Shown one piece after another: positions 7,093 to 8,635 of a stretch of DNA of 8,635 nucleotides. Numbering within the stretch: position 1 is the stretch's first letter; the number at the start of each line of letters is the position of its first letter. The DNA comes from Candidatus Nitrosocosmicus sp. (GTDB taxonomy: Archaea; Thermoproteota; Nitrososphaeria; Nitrososphaerales; Nitrososphaeraceae), in assembly GCA_030452275.1 (NCBI GenBank), contig JAKDMR010000067.1:1-8635 (forward strand). The letters are read 5' to 3'. Below the pieces are notes generated by a model, which did not search any database, was not told the DNA's origin, and worked only from the letters and a program-made list of their open reading frames with translations. A program made the position numbers and the translations under genes.

Positions 7093-7511
7093 TTACGCAG
7101 GAATTTTGACTTTAATCTCATAGTTGTCGTTGATGACCGGGTAAGTTTGCATATTGTTTGTCTTTACGTATGACAAAATTTCTCCTGCTTTTTTGAAATA
7201 GTCTTGCATATTCTTTGGTAAGGAATTCATATCCATCCCAGACATTGTCGGCTCACTGAGTTTTTAACCAGTAATAATATCGAATGTGACATAATGCAAA
7301 GGACTAGATATTATTTTCTTTTGAGTGTTGACACGAATCTGTCCCATAGACATTGGAGCATTCATGTGTCCACCTCGCTAATCAATCGAGTAGAATTGGC
7401 CATCAATATTTACAAATGCTATTTCTTTCCCACCTAAATCAACATGTTCATTGATCTAGGAGGAACTTCATTTACCAGTGCAACTTTGACAAAATCATTT
7501 TCACCGTTCAT
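7093..7511 (-). pseudogene. Broken Rieske-type [2Fe-2S] protein gene
   Basis: Read on the minus strand from ATG 7511, the first 23 codons (MNGENDFVKVALVNEVPP...) are open. A one-base loss near 7440-7443 then shifts the frame, and the next segment reads DLGGKEIAFVNIDGQFYSID, stop, RGGHMNAPMSMGQI, then SSPLHYVTFDIITG, stop, KLSEP. This is the order of a Rieske domain: the VNxDGxxYxID strand, the C-x-H loop, the C-P-x-H loop and xFDxxTG. A 60-residue C-terminal tail (LPKNMQDYFKKAGEILSYVK...) ends at TAA 7093-7095. The stops are TAG 7378-7380 and TAA 7264-7266. Both cysteine ligands are gone: GGT (Gly) at 7372-7374 and AGT (Ser) at 7303-7305, each one base from TGT; both histidines remain. The intact protein would be about 139 residues and carry electrons. 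It cannot do so now. Confidence 0.88.
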
Positions 7512-7531
7512 GAAGTAAGACAACATAATTT

Positions 7532-7542
7532 TACATATAAAT
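7532..7542 (-). promoter_or_regulatory. Relic TATA box of the Rieske pseudogene
   Basis: On the minus strand this reads ATTTATATGTA, centred about 26 nt from ATG 7511. The promoter shape seems to have survived, so the broken gene may still be transcribed. An in-frame ATG at 7526 is too close to the box to be the start. Confidence 0.5.
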
Positions 7543-7671
7543 CCATCGTATGTCCGATGCATACTTCCTTTAGATTGATTTGGAAGATTTTCTTGATTTG
7601 TCTCTCAAGGGAAAGGCCTTATTCTTAATCGCAGTTCGTCCTTTTCTTGAAAATACTTTTTTCACGGACTA

Positions 7672-7758
7672 TTATCTGTGTTGACTACTTATTTCGTCTT
7701 TTGATGTATCTTTTGATTTGATACTAATGTACGGTACATTTACAGTTACATAATCCAT
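7672..7758 (-). CDS. Possible 28-residue fragment or mini-protein (tentative)
   Basis: A short frame from ATG 7758 to TAA 7672-7674 reads MDYVTVNVPYISIKSKDTSK and ends SSQHR. The composition (beta-like start, charged middle) looks more protein-like than the surrounding DNA, but no TATA box lies 25 nt upstream and an in-frame TAG precedes the ATG by one codon. It lies between the Rieske pseudogene and the oxidoreductase gene, an area with other decayed sequence, so it may be the remnant of a longer gene. I do not recognise it. Confidence 0.2.
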   Translation of the reverse strand: MDYVTVNVPYISIKSKDTSKDEISSQHR

Positions 7759-7767
7759 TGTCTAAAA

Positions 7768-7798
7768 GTATCCGTAGGGATACGATTCAAGGTTGAAT
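7768..7798. repeat. Two adjacent perfect small palindromes
   Basis: GTATCC-GTAG-GGATAC (7768-7783) is a 6-bp stem with a 4-nt loop. One base later, ATTCAA-GG-TTGAAT (7785-7798) forms a second 6-bp palindrome. They lie about 10 nt upstream of the ATG at 7758 on the minus strand. They could be a protein-binding site or a structured RNA element; chance cannot be ruled out in AT-rich DNA. Confidence 0.35.
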
Positions 7799-7825
7799 AC
7801 AATCTTAGCATTTAATGAAATGAAA

Positions 7826-7948
7826 CTAGATAAAATCTGGATCAGGTTTTGAAGGAATACGTGCGATAGAGGGGATCCGGACCGGTATCTTTACACGGTA
7901 GTTTATGGAATGGATTAATACACACAAAAAAACTAATAATTCTTCCAT
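7826..7948 (-). CDS. Possible 40-residue small protein downstream of the oxidoreductase (tentative)
   Basis: A frame from ATG 7948 to TAG 7826-7828 starts MEELLVFLCVLIHS, a short hydrophobic stretch, and ends in a basic, proline-rich part with the near-repeat RIPSIARIPSKPDPDFI. It contains the most GC-rich patch of the intergenic region (around 7870-7885), which is mildly coding-like. It begins 23 nt after the stop of the oxidoreductase gene, so it could share that transcript. No ribosome site is visible and I know no matching family. Confidence 0.22.
   Translation of the reverse strand: MEELLVFLCVLIHSINYRVKIPVRIPSIARIPSKPDPDFI
7926..7932 (-). terminator. T7 tract downstream of the oxidoreductase gene
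   Basis: On the minus strand a run of seven T residues lies about 40 nt after the stop at 7972. Archaeal RNA polymerase stops at such tracts, so this is a plausible transcript end. If so, the 40-residue frame overlapping it would not be fully transcribed. Confidence 0.35.
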
Positions 7949-7971
7949 TTATTTATTTACATCTCATATTT

Positions 7972-8565
7972 TCAATTTTTCTTTACTTCATAGTGGAGCA
8001 AAACTTTTCCAGAGTCAAACGCTATTGATTCAATAAGAGTGAATTTACGGATCTCTTTTAGGTCCTTAAATATGGTCTTCCCATTCCCAATTGCTACCGG
8101 ATTAATAAACAAATAAAATTCGTCGATTAAGTTTTCTTCAATCAAGGAGGAGTCGAATGAGGCACTACCATAAACTAGGATATCACCACCATCTTGGCTC
8201 TTTAACTTTGTAATTTCATCTTTGAAATTACCTGTTTCAATTTCTGTATTTATCCACTCAGATGTGTTTAGCGAGTTAGTAAAAACAATTTTTGGTGCTT
8301 CTATCATTTTTTTAGCGAATGCATGTTCCAAGTCTTCAGACTTGTTCATCACACTCGACCAATAGGAAACAAATTCATTTGTCATTTTTTTTCCCAAGAG
8401 AATGGTATCAACTGGCTCATGTAACCGGTTTTCATATTCTTTGAGTTTTTCATCCCCATACCAGACCATCCAGTCCATTTCATTGTTGGGCCCTGCTATG
8501 CAACCATCTATTGACATTTGTACCTGTAGTTTTAATTTTCTCATTGCCTTTTTGTTATCGTTCAT
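7972..8565 (-). CDS. RibD C-terminal / dihydrofolate-reductase-like oxidoreductase
   Basis: The product is 197 residues and matches the stand-alone RibD-C (DHFR-like) family of NAD(P)H-dependent reductases (YwjB/YyaP-like). Visible landmarks are the first strand and loop LQVQMSIDGCIAG (13-25) followed by EMDWM, the helix motif DTILLGKKM (53-61), the strand KIVFTNSL (92-99), the glycine-rich NADP-binding stretch GGDILVYGSASF (126-137), and DEFYLFINPVAIGNGKTIF (149-167), which is diagnostic. It should be cytoplasmic. Members are often misnamed dihydrofolate reductase; the true substrate is mostly unknown and no folate or riboflavin gene is nearby. The start is ATG 8565, directly after an in-frame TAG and 7 nt from a strong ribosome site. 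The family core begins at Met8 (MRKLKL), so ATG 8544 is the alternative start. Confidence 0.9.
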   Translation of the reverse strand: MNDNKKAMRKLKLQVQMSIDGCIAGPNNEMDWMVWYGDEKLKEYENRLHEPVDTILLGKKMTNEFVSYWSSVMNKSEDLEHAFAKKMIEAPKIVFTNSLNTSEWINTEIETGNFKDEITKLKSQDGGDILVYGSASFDSSLIEENLIDEFYLFINPVAIGNGKTIFKDLKEIRKFTLIESIAFDSGKVLLHYEVKKN

Positions 8566-8570
8566 CTATT

Positions 8571-8578
8571 CTCTCCCC
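8571..8578 (-). promoter_or_regulatory. Ribosome binding site of the RibD-C-like gene
   Basis: GGGGAGAG on the minus strand lies 5-7 nt before ATG 8565, a good purine-rich Shine-Dalgarno sequence. It is the only strong one in the window; most other genes look leaderless. It supports ATG 8565 over the internal ATG 8544. Confidence 0.55.
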
Positions 8579-8635
8579 TGCAATTCGCATCTAAAAGATC
8601 CTGCTTTCTTCTTGCTTAATTTCATCGACTCAAAA

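Overview
The window looks like a piece of a low-GC archaeal chromosome, most likely an ammonia-oxidizing archaeon of the Nitrososphaeria (a Nitrosocosmicus-like soil type). This is inference from four things: a T/A-rich archaeal-type TATA box about 22-26 nt upstream of several start codons, which implies leaderless transcripts; frequent TTG starts; small lineage-typical proteins (SWIM-finger mini-protein, Rieske-type protein, signal peptides ending in A-x-Q); and very gene-poor spacing. Intact genes cover only about half of the 8.6 kb.

Layout. 1-153 (-) is the N-terminus of a secreted protein running off the left edge. 154-1501 is a gene-poor stretch holding a 10-bp palindrome and one weak interrupted frame. 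1502-1903 (-) is a small HExxH metalloprotease-like protein with an ImmA/IrrE-like C-terminal signature. The gap 1904-2330 contains a 140-bp non-coding element with perfect 17-bp terminal inverted repeats and a 7-bp flanking direct repeat, a textbook MITE structure. 2331-3761 (-) is a DHA2-type MFS exporter with a stem-loop just after its stop codon. 3762-4553 is again gene-poor. 4554-4889 (+) is a small membrane-anchored protein with two cysteines. 5338-6315 (-) is a CorA-type divalent cation channel. 6560-6826 (-) is an 88-residue SWIM zinc-finger protein whose start is set by a promoter. 7093-7511 (-) is a clearly broken Rieske-type gene: one frameshift, two stop codons, and both iron-sulfur cysteines lost. 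7972-8565 (-) is a RibD-C/dihydrofolate-reductase-like oxidoreductase.

The genes do not form an obvious operon or pathway. All but one are on the minus strand, each is separated by hundreds of bases, and most have their own promoter-like sequence. The impression is an accessory region with gene decay and small mobile-element activity. No CRISPR array, tRNA or rRNA was seen. I do not see convincing evidence for a new multi-gene system; the strongest new observations are the MITE-like element and the Rieske pseudogene.
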